From Pseudorasbora parva (taxonomy: Eukaryota > Chordata > Actinopteri > Cypriniformes > Gobionidae): DNA of 64,000 nucleotides. The translations under genes and the position numbers were made by a program. The notes beneath the pieces were generated by a model. The model was not told the DNA's origin, searched no databases, and saw only the letters and a list, made by a program, of their open reading frames with translations. Shown one piece after another: positions 12,370 to 24,334 of the stretch (positions within the stretch are counted from its first letter, which is position 1; each line of letters opens with the position of its first letter). The stretch is taken from positions 22,330,995 through 22,394,994 of the forward strand of contig NC_090187.1 in the NCBI RefSeq assembly GCF_024679245.1, read 5' to 3'.

Positions 12370-12700
12370 TTGAACAGCAAATTAAGGATTCAACAAATTA
12401 AACTGCAAGGAAGAGGAAGTAGTTTTGCTACAACAGTGGCAAGCATTGGGGAGTCTCGTGATGCAACGAAAGAAAGTAATGGAAGCAATAGTGCCTTTGA
12501 AAATTCTTGTTTGTTTTGTAATGGTGAGCATAAAATGCAAGTATGTGAGAAAATGAAAGCAGCACCTAATAAAGAAAGGGGAATGTTTTTCAAGACCAAA
12601 TTACTTTGTTTTGTATGCTTTGCTTATGTGAAATGAGTGTGAAATGTCATAGATGCAGGACTTGTGAAATCTGCCAGCAAAACACCCAACTGTTCTATAC
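12370..12700 (+). pseudogene. BEL/Pao gag, zinc-knuckle end
   Basis: The 88-residue frame contains CLFCNGEHKMQVCEKMKAAP followed by RGMFFKTKLLCFVCFAYVK, the CX2C...HX4C knuckle and LCFxCL segment typical of Pao gag. After a stop, MKCHRCRTCEICQQN continues the cysteine-rich part. Expected role is genomic RNA binding. Truncated and degraded. Confidence 0.65.
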
Positions 12701-12839
12701 CGTACTGAGAAATAATACCAGACACAGGAAAGGAAATTCACAATGAAGCTACACTTAGCAGTGCTTTAGTCTCTTTGGGAAATCACAGGTATACTGGGGC
12801 TGGGGTCATAGAATGTTCACTGGCTATTGTTCCTGTTTA

Positions 12840-13336
12840 AGTAAAGATGTCAAAAGCAAACAAGATCGTTTCTTGACACTGGTAGCTCTGCGACTTTCTG
12901 CACTGAGGATTTAATTGATGGCTAATGAAACAATTAAAAATATTTAGTTGAGAATGATCGGTCAAGAAAAAAACTTTCAAAACTTCTGGTATAGAAGTTG
13001 CCCCAATTGATGGGAATACATTTATGGAGCTTCCAGATGTGAATACACAGAATTTTTTTTCAGTCACTGAATGAAATAAGAATGGCCCTATTTAAAGGAG
13101 GACATATTGAACTCATATTGATGCAGAAATTTTTGATTAACAGAATTGGGAAGGGCCCTTATGATGTAAAGGCGATCCTCGGATGGGTAGTAATGGACCT
13201 CCGAATGGCAACAATGGAAACAAAGCTAAGAATGGATAACCATTCTATTGTGTGCTAATAAAGTGTCTATTGCCAGTCTAAAAGAGTTGTTTGAGAAACA
13301 GCTCAACCAGGATTGTGAGCAATGCCCAGATAAAAC
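12840..13336 (+). pseudogene. BEL/Pao protease and linker remnant
   Basis: The frame around 12,865-12,915 reads RFLDTGSSATFCTEDLI, with the aspartic-protease DTGS motif. Around 13,145-13,195 IGKGPYDVKAILGWVV is the conserved linker before RT (usual form AVKTIFGWVVNGP). Frames change between the two, so it is inactive. The MITE at 13,340 follows directly. Confidence 0.65.
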
Positions 13337-13339
13337 TTA

Positions 13340-14031
13340 AGCACTATTCGCACGAGATTAATATTATCTAGGGACCTCTGTGATTTAGAAATTACTCCCC
13401 CACATCTGAATTTTGTGTGGCTCATTCGCACGGGATAAGTGTTTTTACTTGAATTTACCGACTTATTTCCTGGATATGATGTCAAGACTTGTAAATGTTT
13501 TTTTCCGTTATAGATATAGATGTATGAAATCATATGTATCTTTATCGTTTTAATAGTTTTATAGTAATGAAAATAATTTCGATCAGTTAGACTACAGACG
13601 CTACAATTAAAATCTGAACTGAGCACAGGCAGCAGGAATCAAATTTCATTTATCACGCGTGAGAAGCTGACAATATGTTGGAAGATTTAGTTTCAAAGCT
13701 AAATGTAAAAGCGCTTATTTAAGCGAGCTTGTCATTGTACTGTTCTGTTGTTATGTTTTTCATTAACAATAGCATTGATATTAATATTAAAAACATCATT
13801 CAAGCAATTTTCTCCCAAATTGGTACTCATTCTAAAGTGAAAGTATCAGTGCGGGAATTCATAACGGTGCACATTTTAAATGCATTCTCCATTCTTCATG
13901 AAAGATAAAGATAGAAATGCACACAGGAAACAAAAACCTTGCAAAAATGATATACGATCTGCCTAATCCTGGCCAAATCACAGAGAAGGCGATTTGCACA
14001 GGACTAATATATATATAGTGCGGATAGGGCT
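13340..14031. mobile_element. 692-bp Harbinger-type MITE
   Basis: Left end AGCACTATTCGCAC and right end (minus strand) AGCCCTATCCGCAC form a 14-bp inverted repeat with two differences. TTA flanks both sides (13337-13339, 14032-14034), the 3-bp target typical of PIF/Harbinger elements. No transposase. It sits inside the BEL/Pao remnant and so is younger. Confidence 0.7.
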
Positions 14032-14034
14032 TTA

Positions 14035-14930
14035 GATGTCTTTGGAAGATCAAAAGTTCTTGAGTATAATGTAAACTTCAGTTTACTAAGAGATGGTCAT
14101 TACTACTTCAAGGTGCCATTTAGAAACTCTGAGATAAACATGCTAAAAAGCAGCCCTTGACTGAGAAGAGAATACTACATTTGTTGAAAAAGTTCAGAAG
14201 GAATCCTAGATACTTTGAGGAGTATTCATGAATGAAGAATTTCAAGGAGGATGCCGAACCTCTACCTGATGAACTGTTGGAATATAATAATCCCACACCA
14301 TGGTGTGTAATACCCAAGGAAACAGACTCTAAAAGTTATAGTTGATTGTGCTGCTTCTTTTCATGGAACTTTATTAAACCAATAAATATTTAAAGTCTGT
14401 GCCAAATACAGACCAAGCCATTGCCTTGTGCACTGATTTGAAATATTTTTGTTCCAAAGGTGGGTTTAAACTTAGCAAGTAGATCAGTAATAGCAGACCA
14501 ATCCTCAGACTGAAAAACACAAGGTTAAGTTTATAAAACAACTAGACATGGAAAAGGAACATTGTGGAAAGATCAATTGATGTTAAGTGGAATGTGGAAC
14601 AGGATACATTTGCCTGTTAAACATGTCGACAGCAGAACTTGCTACAAGATGTAGTATTATCTTAATCATTAGCTCCATATGTGACCCATTGGGTGTTCTA
14701 TCACCAGTAATCCTCACTGGCAAGATATTTCTCAGAAACCTTTGTCAGAGCAAAGGTGGGTGGGATGAACAATTGCATAGTTAATTAGCAGAACTGGTTG
14801 GAAGAACTTTCTCAGTTTTCCGATTCCAGATGGATTTGGGTAGGCCACTACCAGCCAACACAATTTTTGTGACTCTAGTGAGGTAGCATATGGATCAGCA
14901 TCAAATTTGAGACTAACAAATCCATATGGC
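14035..14930 (+). pseudogene. BEL/Pao reverse transcriptase remnant
   Basis: Recognisable pieces include IIPHHGV followed by a frameshift and KQTLKVIVDCAASFHGTLLN (about 14,288-14,390; usual form YLPHHGVxxPxKxxxLRVVFD), and STAELATRCSIILIISSICD with PLGVLSPVILTGKIFLRNLC (14,620-14,750), the conserved region after the catalytic palm. The Y-x-DD box itself was not found and is probably deleted. Confidence 0.6.
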
Positions 14931-15659
14931 AATGTACATGCGTCCCTTCAAAATAAAAAAGGCAAGGGTGGTTCCATTAAAGCACACAGCAATTCTGAGA
15001 CTTAAGCAGCTGTTTTGGCAGCATGGATGGATCAATTCCTAAAGTTAGATCTACAAATGGAACTAGCAAGTTCTGTGTTATGGTCAGACAGCATCAACTC
15101 TAATGAGCATAAAAAATTGCTAGTCAAGTCTCTGCTATTAACAGCTTGACACAACATACCTAATGGCAGTACACAATTTCTAGACTCAATGCTGCAGATG
15201 AATCTTGTGGGTTCAAACATACTGTATTTCTTGCATCTAACAGATTAATTGGTGGACCAACATTTCTTCAGATGCCAGAGTCTTAATGGCCAAAGCCAGG
15301 TCTACCTGGTACAATAGCTGCTTATGGTCCTGAGGTAAAGAAGGACATCAAGGTGTGTTGCACTACCATCAAAGCTAAAAGCCCAGTGGATAAATTGTTG
15401 TCCTATTATTCAACATGGTGAAAAAAAAAGAAAAAAAAAAGAAAGAAATACTGTCGCACGGATTCTTAAAGTAAGGTTTAATTTAAAATGTAAAAGCCTG
15501 GAAAGATAGACCACAACATATTTTTGCTGAGGGTGTGATTCAAGCAGAACAAGCTATTCTGTGTTACATTCAAAGTCAATAATATTCCGAAGAATTTCAG
15601 TGTCTAAAATAATAATAATATTAATAATTTTGTAATATATGAAAGTGCAATTTACAAGC

Positions 15660-16010
15660 TAGAGCCTCAAATGTTCACTGGACTCATAAGAGCTGGTGGT
15701 AGACTTTGTAGAAGTGCACTACCTACTGAAGAGAAAAAATACTGTAATTCCTCCCAAAAAGAAGTCACCAACATGCGCAAGTTGGACACAAAGGGAGGAA
15801 CCATGCACTTTCAAAATCTAAACATAAGTTTCGGATTCCTCATGCCAATGCTGCTGTGAGGAGGGCGATAATGAATTGCATCACTTTGCATGCAGTAAAA
15901 GGATAACAGAAAATATCTGACCTTCCTAAAGATTGCTTAAAGGCAGATTTCCCTCCATTTGCAAATGTGGGGGTAGATTGTGTTGGGCCAATTATGGGAA
16001 AAAAATGAAA
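15660..16010 (+). pseudogene. BEL/Pao integrase N-terminal remnant
   Basis: Frames read GLIRAGGRLCRSALPTEEKK (usual GLxRVGGRLxxAxLPxExK), then after frame changes an I-A-S-L-C-M zinc region, LPKDCLKADFPPFANVGVD-like wording around 15,925-15,975 and VGPIMGKK. This is the start of the integrase with its first catalytic Asp (GVD). The rest of the catalytic core is gone. Confidence 0.6.
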
Positions 16011-16946
16011 GAAGCAAGGTAAAACTTGATTTTTTAAATGTTGAAGGTGATAGGGCTCTATAGCGAAAGCCCCATTCCGCCAGTCACTGACACAATGCGT
16101 AGTGACTGACTGAAAGAGGACCGTGTTTATCTATTAAGTCACGACGAAGCAAAACCAAAACAATTCCTTTTCGCAAAATGGCAAAAATGATTATATTGGT
16201 AACATATTGTTAAGGACCAGCATGTCTCAGATCTTATTTGACACATATGCATGTTCACGTAGACATCAGTGAAAAATGAAATAACGAGGTCTCCTTTAAA
16301 ACATTCATTTGCATAGGTGCTTTTTTTCCATTCATCTGTGCTGCTTTTCCATTGTTTTTCTATGTGACCAAGCTAGACGGACCTGACCTTGTGTACTTTT
16401 GCTGTGCCTCGAGACCTTGCATTTTTTCCCCATTCCACTGTCCATGTCTTGCAGTTGTGAATTGAAAGTTTTTGCTTTTGTGTGACCCAAACCCTAACTC
16501 CTGAGTGCCAAACTACATTTGAGAATTTTATGGTAAGAAGCAGATTGTTTTCTGTATTTTAACATTTAGCCTATTTAATCATGAGTTTTAAGTTCCTTCT
16601 TTTCTCATTCATTTTTTTGTTCATTTGTAAGTGTTGGGTGAACTGTTTAATATAGGATTTTGTCTCCTCCACGGCGCCGGCCCGCACCATCTAGCCCTGC
16701 CCATCAGCACCCCCTGATAAAACATGTCCCAACAGCTCTCAAGTAGCCAAGACTACGAGTGTGGGTATTTGAACATGCCCAGTGTACTTTTAATTATTTT
16801 ACTGGAGTAGTATTTTATTAGGGATCTGCACTTTTACTTATTTACTGTACGGATTTGTGTACTTCATCCACCACTAATAAACAGCAAAGTAACATCTCAA
16901 ATGTTTAGGGCAGTTCTGTTATTGCAGTTTTCTGTTATTTTGTCCA
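16011..16946. other. Intergenic, no gene seen
   Basis: No feature supported. Confidence 0.5.
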
Positions 16947-16954
16947 GTTATGTG

Positions 16955-17637
16955 CGGTGTTATAGATAAACGGTGTTACTAACTGCGTTATTTTTTTGGT
17001 AACGAGTAATCAAACTACTTACTGTTACAACGCCGTTACCGCTACTGAGAATAAAATGCGGCATTACTATAATTGAGCTCATTGAACCGGTCTTCATCCT
17101 AACAGGTGAAGACATCTACACACTTCACATCTACACATGCCATCACAAAATTTGTGGCTAAGAACGCAAAGGAAAGCGTGAGCTCCGTGACCAAAGGAGG
17201 AGACAGAGCCACAACAATAAAGAAATAGTTGTTGGCCAGCTGGGGTCTGTGCAATAAATATTACAGTTCTAAACAATTTAATAGTTTTATTGTTCCACTA
17301 TATTACTGATATTTACAATAATGTTGGATTTGATCGGTGTCTCTCACATTGTCCTACAGCAACATTAAAATTAAAAGTGCAGATTAGTGTACAATGCTCT
17401 ATAATAATAATTTATTATTTTAGTGTCCATTTCATTCATTTAACATTTCATATTGGGGGCATCCAAGTTATGTGACATATTTGAACATTTTAAAAATGTG
17501 TCACACAGTAGTTACTTTTCCTGGTAATTAGTTAATTTTATAATGCTGTAACTCAGTTACTAACTGAGTTACTATTTGTGAGAAGTAACTAGTAACTATA
17601 ACTAATTACTTTTTTAAAAGTAACGTGACCAACACTG
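16955..17637. mobile_element. 683-bp hAT-type MITE
   Basis: Ends CGGTGTTATAG and, on the other strand, CAGTGTTGGTCACGTTACT. Flanks GTTATGTG (16947-16954) and CTTATGTG (17638-17645) make an 8-bp duplication with one change, as expected for hAT elements. The arms are rich in GTTACT/AGTAAC steps common to a fish hAT MITE family. No intact protein. Confidence 0.6.
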
Positions 17638-17962
17638 CTTATGTGTCCTTCTTGGCATTGTTATCTGTTGTTTATGAAAAATGTATTTTTGGCTAATTAT
17701 TTTTAACACATTATTAGAGCATTATTAGATATTTTTATTTATAATATTCCCCAAAGTTCAGTTCTAGATTTATAGCATACACTAAGCTCAATGACTTTCA
17801 ATGAGATTACAGTTTCTACAATATTGACTAATGATAATTAGCACATTTCAAATTTCAATCTCCTTTGTCTTGTTTTCCCCATTACACATTTGCATGTACT
17901 GTAAGAAATTACCATAATATCTCAGTTGTATACCTTAAAAATCAATGTGAATAAATGGAAAA

Positions 17963-17963
<1 letters not shown>

Positions 17964-18011
<48 letters not shown>
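17964..18011. repeat. (AT)n microsatellite
   Basis: About 48 bp of AT dinucleotides. Confidence 0.95.
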
Positions 18012-18013
<2 letters not shown>

Positions 18014-18926
18014 GTTCTTTCTTTCAATAATGATATTTTGTAAACAAGTTTATGTACTTTTATATTTTGTATATGATTACAATATTAGCATTACATTGAC
18101 TGCAGTGAGTCTCTGTTTATATGTTCATTATCTAGAAGGCATTAAGTCCATTCATGAGAAAACACTATATGTGCTTTTGCTCCTGACCGGGGTGGCATCC
18201 AAAATTAACCAACCTAATGGATAGTAATTTCCCCCAAGAACCACCCATTCTACTACAGTTCCTTGCTGCTTCAATTAAACAAATGACCCATAAAACAACA
18301 GGGCAATAGAGGATGCCAAGCGTAAAGAAGCCTGTGCCATCTGAAGGGAGTTTGGTGTGCTTTAATGAGAACCGTAATTTAATTCAAATCATTTTGAGTG
18401 AGCAAAATAGTTTGTAATGAGACTGTTATGTAATGATCAGTGCAGATATTATACATAGCATTAATATGTGTTTGTACATCCATAATATATTATTTTCTTA
18501 TGATAATGCAGGGAGATTGGTGACAAGCAACAAAGAATATAGATAGAATGGAAATATGTAGATATTCTAGGGAGAATGGCAATAGTGTTTGGAAATAGGT
18601 AGCCTGTAGCCATTTCAAGTGCTCTGCTCCAATCAGAGATCCTGCGGTGGTCTGGGTTTGAGCAAAGTGGTACTTTATATCAACACACATATGGTCTCTC
18701 AAGCCTGCAAGCATCCTACTGGTTTCTGACTCATCCTCTGATCAAAAGGACGGATCTGAGGACTTCTGTGGAGCATGACTGCTGGAGTGGGATGGACAAT
18801 ATGTACCTCTCCTAACCAGGTGTGACATAACAAAGTGATGGGTAATATATATTTTGTGTGTTTTTGTTTGTCCATTGACAGTGACCCGAAATGTCAGTTG
18901 CTTCGTCCATTTGTTTGTATGTGTTG
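18012..18926. other. Intergenic, no gene seen
   Basis: No supported coding or RNA feature. Confidence 0.5.
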
Positions 18927-18937
18927 TGTGTGTGTGT

Positions 18938-18968
<31 letters not shown>

Positions 18969-18980
18969 GGGGGGGGGGGG
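18927..18980. repeat. (TG)n followed by a long G run
   Basis: A dozen or so TG units run into about 28 consecutive G. Such a run on one strand could form G-quadruplex structure and may be unreliable in length. Confidence 0.9.
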
Positions 18981-19099
18981 TCTGGATGGCTTAAAAAAAT
19001 ATAGGATGTGATGTTTTCAAATTGTAACAGAGATTTTCTGTGATGGGTAGGTTTAGGAGAAATACTGTCACTGCATGTTAACTGATTCTCATTAGACTG

Positions 19100-20900
19100 G
19101 ATTACACTTTATTACAGTTTATTTCACAATGTCCTTGTTACACGTCAAATATAGTTACTTCTACTAGTAATAACAGTAAAGGAATCATAATTGCATGCAA
19201 CTAACCCCAAACCAAACCCTAATTCTATATTATAGTAAGTACAATTAATATTACTCAGCATCTAAATATATAATTACGCTGTGATTATTTGTTAATTAAG
19301 TGTAACCCTTTATTTTAATGTGTCTTTGTTACAGAATAATTATATATTTAAATAGCAAGCAATATTAATTAACTACATGTATGTACTACACTGTAGAATT
19401 AGGGTTTGGTTTGTTGTTGTGGTAAGTTCATGTAACATATGTAACAAGGACATAAAGTGTTACCGCATAGACCATTAGGGTCAGGTATTGCCATTCGGGT
19501 TCGGGTTAGTAGAATAAGTTGACATACATTTATAAGTTACTAGTCAGTAGAATGTCTCCTGGTGAACATTAAAATAAATTGTTAGCAGATATTAAGCAGA
19601 TATACAGTATAATAATATAATGACTGATAGCTGACATGTAATTGCAAAGTTACTTATAGTTAGTGGAGTGGACCATTGAAATTATTATTATTATTATTTT
19701 TGTCATCCCCAATCTATTATTATTGTTATTTTTGTCTTCCCCAATCTCCACAAAGACCCACCATTAGGAACTGTGCATTTACCCTTTTCATCTCATTGTG
19801 TTCCCACCATAAATCCTGCTCCGAATTACTAGTACTATATTAAATACATTGTTTTATTATACATTTCATGATAAGATTAAAATACTACATTATTGCTTGT
19901 TCCATTTATGTTTGATAGTGCTTTTTATTTAATTTTTTATTTAATTTTTTACCTTTTTATATTGTGGTGGTACCAGCACTGGGATTTATATACCCTCTCC
20001 ATTACAGCTTCCATTTAGGTATCTACCAAACCATCCATCTTTCCTCTCTCATGCCATCCATCTTTTGTAACTGTCCATCGTCCTTTAAGCCTTCATTTTT
20101 CCTTGTCTCTCTCTTTCTCTCCCTCCCCGATTCCCACTGCACTCAGGCAGCCTGTTTAAGGTCACTGTCAATCTTGTTATAGGGGAGGATGTGTAATTAC
20201 CTCATCCATCCATGCAACTAGAACCAGCATCCACAGACAAACCTGAAGCTCTAGTGCAAAGCCAGTAGACACATGCAAGCTCAACATATGGCAGGTATTT
20301 AAATTAGCTTTGAAATTTTCAGGTGATATTTGAGCCTCTATATGTTTTGAAATAAATATAAATAAAACAAATTGCTTGTCTTTGTCAGTCTCTTTAAGAA
20401 GTATGACTTAATAAACAAATCAATTTCAGAAAATGTTCAGTCTTTTGTCTGCTGTTTGCTATTGATTCTTTCTTTGTTTACTTCAGTGGTGTTATTTTGT
20501 AAGCAATGATTTGTCAAAACAACAAAAACAAACAAACTTGTATTTAGCAGTGTTAATTTGTAAACTAAATTGGTAATTTTTCATCATCAATGATAAAGAA
20601 GACTAAGTGAAGCATTTTAGTCTGCTTAAGCCTTATCTGCTAAACTGGCACTTGTGTAATTGTTGTTTCTAGACTATTATATTAAGGTTACGTTTTCGGG
20701 TTCGGCTTTGTGGAATACGTTGACAAGTACTTGTAAAGTTCAGTAGAACGTCCGTTGGTGGACCATCAAAATAAAGTGTTAGCACAAATTAAGCAGATGG
20801 TCTTTTAATACTCTAATGAACAGTAGTTGTATAATTACTTATAGTTTGTAGAATGTCTAAAGTGAACTATCGAAATAAAGTGTTACCAAATACCTACCAA
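19100..20900. repeat. Fragments of an AAAATAAAGTGTTA-ended repeat family
   Basis: Stretches at about 19,440-19,600 and 20,685-20,890 share GTCAGTAGAATGTC-like blocks and AACATTAAAATAAA or CATCAAAATAAAGTGTTAGC phrases, repeated inside each copy. The block at 19,105-19,330 (TACACTTTATT..., GTAACCCTTTATTTTAATG) reads like the opposite arm. This is a well-known style of fish MITE. Termini could not be fixed. No gene. Confidence 0.45.
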
Positions 20901-20960
20901 ATCTGCTGATCTAGACTGGTCACCTTAAATGGTATGAGAAGCAAGTAATCTTTTTGTCAA

Positions 20961-21735
20961 TAGTCTACCTGTTTAAACTAGTTAGAAACCACCTCTCGTG
21001 TTCCAATGCACAGATACCATCTTAAAGGGTTAGTTCACCCAAAAATGAAAATGATGTCATGAATTACTTACACCCATATCGTTCAACACCCGTAAGACCT
21101 CTGTTCATCTTCAGAACACAAATTAAGATATTTTTGTTGAAATCCTGATGGCTCAGAAAGGCCTTCATTGACAACAATATAATTTTTCTGTGTAAAGACC
21201 CTTAAAAGGCACTAAAGACGTCGTTACAAAGCCTACAGTGGCTCTACAATAATTTTATGAAGCAAGGAGAATTGAATCGCCAAAGTCATGTGATTTCAGC
21301 AGTTTGGCGGTTTGACACGTGATCCGAATCATGAATCGATACACTGATTCATAACGGTTTGAAGCTTTGATTTGAAATCAGCCCATCATTATATAAGTCG
21401 TTTTTTAATTTTTTTTGCCCACAAAAACTATTCTCGGCGCGTCATAAAATTATTATAAAACCACTGTAGTGAGATGGACTTTTAACAACATCTTTAGTGC
21501 CTTTTATTGGTCTTGAGAGCGGAATGATATTGGTGTCAATGAAGGCCTTTCTGAGCCATCAGATTTCAACAAAAATATCTTCATTTGTGTTCCAAAGATG
21601 AACGGAGGTCTTGATGGTGAGTAATTAATGATAGAATGTTCATTTTGAGGTGAACTAACCTTTTAAGATGGTATCTGTGCATTGGAACATGAGAGGTGGT
21701 TTCTGACTGGTTTAAGCTTGTAGACTTTCCTTTTT
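20961..21735. repeat. Hairpin repeat: hAT-type MITE with inverted flanks
   Basis: The MITE proper runs from AAAGGGTTAGTTCACCC (about 21,024) to GGTGAACTAACCTTTTAA (about 21,667). Its flanks are also inverted copies: 20,961-21,023 (AGTCTACC...AGATACCATC) pairs with 21,668-21,735 (GATGGTATCTGTGCATTGGA...GTAGACT). The whole is an inverted repeat with arms of about 100 bp and an interior with recognisable family phrases. No coding capacity. Confidence 0.7.
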
Positions 21736-23477
21736 TTTTTTTCAGCAGGATTAGAAGACAAAGACTATGACATGGTGTAAAAAAGAACACCTCAACGTGG
21801 GAAGAAGGTTTCCTGTGACGTATACAGAGACATGATAACAACATGCATTGCACAATATGGGGAGAAAGTCATTAGAGAAATCAAAGTGGTGAACCCGATT
21901 TTCCAATATGTCTTTGTCAGCCGGATTCATTTCCTTCAAACACACTAGATGACCCTGTCACCAAGATGAATGTTCATCTTTTCCTCCACTGATCTCATTT
22001 TGTCTTGTACTTGTACGCAGTCTAGAAAAGGCACATTTATTTTTTTATTTTACATACAGGTGCCAATTGCAGCTCTTTGTAGTGTGATATGCTTGTGTTG
22101 ATTGATAAATCAGGATGATGGAAAGGGAGTCGCACCAAATCTGGGTCCAGAGCCAAACTGCTGTCATTGTTGTCCACACAGATAGTCATCTCCACAAACC
22201 GAGCAGTTTATCTCGAGTCACAGTTCCTCCCGGTTGAGTGCGTGAACATGCAAACACTTTGTGTTTTCTGCAATTAAATTTGAGGCTTGAAATATGTCTG
22301 CCAGCATATAGATGGAGCTTTGCATGCTTCCTAAAACACAGACCAAAAACATTCTTTTCGCCTTTGTTTTCCCGGTCCCACTTGATCGGCGCAGTGGAAT
22401 CGGGCCCTTCGGAAATCTCTCAGCCATTGTTTGGATGGATTTAGAGGTGTTAATCTCAGCAGTGGTGATTAGAAGTAGGCACTATTCTTCTTCTGAAAAC
22501 CAACATGAGAGAGGAAAAATGGAAATTTTCCCAAGGAGAGAACTTGTAGTGAATCTCATAAAGAAGTGGAAAAGGTCAACAAGAATGCAAACAAGAAATA
22601 TTTCAAACGAGGACATGTTTGCTTGATTAGCTGAATATAAAAAGGCCAAATACAAATAAGGCATATTAGCCCTGCAAAAGCTCATTTCTCTTTGTTCAAT
22701 TTCACTGGGGGAGTCCTTGCATTGATGAAGATGAAACAAATTCTAATTAAAGTCATCACATCCTGTTTGTGTTTTAATCAATATTTAAAATGGCAACTGT
22801 ACGCCTGAAATGCCTACGCTTTCCTGACAATTTCTCATGAATCTACCTAGGATTGTGTAGGTGTGTGTGTGTCATATGTTCCTCTACAAGTAATTAGAGG
22901 ATTAGAGCGGGTGTCTTTCTGATGAGGCAGGCAGTTATTCTAATTTTGTTACCGCAGCTGCTGTACCTCAGGTCTTTGTTTGTTAAATCTTGTTATTTAG
23001 ACATCTGCTGGCTTCATTTATACCTCTTGTTCAGCGATGCTGAGCTCTTTACTTCATTTAGACAAATAGCGATGGGCACTCATATTTTAACATTTCAGAT
23101 ATTGAACAGTAAAACGCACATACCTAGTTCTGTCAAACTCTAGATGGCACATGCTAATGGGTCCTTAACACAAGCTGATGATATTTACAGCGATAACTGC
23201 TTGAAACAAGCTGATTGGATCATATCACATCCGCAGCCAATGAGCTTGCTGCTTAACATTAAAATGGATTGTTACCATTCACTATTCAGAATTTGTCTAA
23301 AACTCAATAGCCCTTCTTGGTAAGTGTAATCGTGTAAAAAAAGTGTAACCCTCTTGTAATCGTATCTCAGTGCATTATTGCATTCATCAGCTTTTAATTT
23401 CAAAACAGCAAACACATACAAGTTTTAAAACCAAGCGCCTTGCTATACTTCCTATATTTGAGATTAGAGTAAATTAC
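21736..23477. other. Intergenic, no gene seen
   Basis: Open frames up to 104 codons occur but none shows conserved motifs, and several overlap on both strands. Confidence 0.5.
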
Positions 23478-23703
23478 AAAAAATTAGGGCCGGGACTTTA
23501 ACGCGTTAATTAAGATTAATTAACTACGGGACTTTAACGCGTTAATTAATTACGCAAAAAAAAAATAATAATTAATCGCACTTATTTTTGCCCCGCGGAA
23601 CGTTTTTCAATGAATGAGTTTTGACGGACCGATTATACTGGAACACCAACTAGCGCTCCGGAGTCACGACAACAAACCATGACAACAACAAACCATAGTG
23701 AAC

Positions 23704-24120
23704 ATGAACGAAGAAGCTGATGAGACCGCTTTGCTTGGCCCCGTGGATGGGAAATTTAGTTTTAAAAAACGAAATGATGGAAGCGTCGACAAGAGCATGG
23801 TTGTGTGCAAGCTATACAACAGGGGTATCCAAAGTCGGTCCTGGAGGGCCACTGACGTCCTGCAGAGTTTACCTCCAGCTTGCCTCAATACACTGCTAAA
23901 GTTTCTAGTATGCCTAATAAGACCTTAATGAGCTGGTACAGGTGTGTTTAATTGGGGTTAGAGCTAAACTCAGCAGAACAGTGGCCCTCCAGGAGCAGGA
24001 TTGGACACCCCTGCTATACAACAAGGAATCTGCGTATCACCGCAGCACATCGAGCCTCAAATATCACAAATATGCTTTTGCTACACTTAATGGCAAACAT
24101 TGCGCTGGTCTGCTGGACTG
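23704..24120 (+). pseudogene. hAT transposase start with BED zinc finger, split by a MITE
   Basis: From ATG at 23,704 the frame reads an acidic start, then GKFSFKKRNDGSVDKSMVVC with the first cysteine pair region, reaching the MITE at 23,820. After the MITE the frame resumes with AYHRSTSSLKYHKYAF, the His-containing half of a BED finger as in ZBED1-like transposases. A stop follows soon after. The RNase H-like catalytic domain is absent. Inference: DNA-binding remnant, not functional. Confidence 0.65.
23820..24013. mobile_element. 194-bp hAT MITE nested in another hAT element
   Basis: Inverted ends CAGGGGTATCCAAAGTCGG and CAGGGGTGTCCAATCCTGC (minus strand). Exact 8-bp duplication CTATACAA at 23812-23819 and 24014-24021. 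The internal CTGGAGGGCC boxes are also inverted. No coding capacity. Confidence 0.9.
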
Positions 24121-24334
24121 AAATAAATAAACAATATTTTGTTGATTAAGCTTATGTATTCAGTCATTATTCAATGGTATACTAAACATCCATGTGAAAA
24201 ATTGGGCTACTTCTCATTGTTCCAGGTCAAATATTTATATGCAATTAAAATGCGATTAATTTCGATTAATTAATTACAAAGCCTCTAATTAATTAGATTA
24301 ATTTTTTTAATCGAGTCCCGGCCCTACAAAAAAT

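Larger units (their letters stand above)
12370..16010 (+). mobile_element. BEL/Pao retrotransposon remnant
   Basis: Plus-strand remains in the order gag zinc knuckle (12,370-12,700), protease (about 12,840-13,320), RT (about 14,120-14,420 and 14,590-14,930), integrase (about 15,660-16,010). No LTRs were recognised. The left limit may lie further upstream (to about 11,640). A 692-bp Harbinger-type MITE splits the protease/RT junction. Every frame carries stops and frameshifts, so it is an old copy. Confidence 0.7.
23486..24326 (+). mobile_element. 841-bp non-autonomous hAT element with a BED-finger start
   Basis: Inverted ends TAGGGCCGGGACT on both sides and an exact 8-bp duplication CAAAAAAT (23478-23485, 24327-24334), the signature of hAT elements. 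It retains the first part of the transposase with a BED-type zinc finger and is then deleted down to the right end. It is interrupted by a second hAT MITE at 23,820. Confidence 0.85.
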
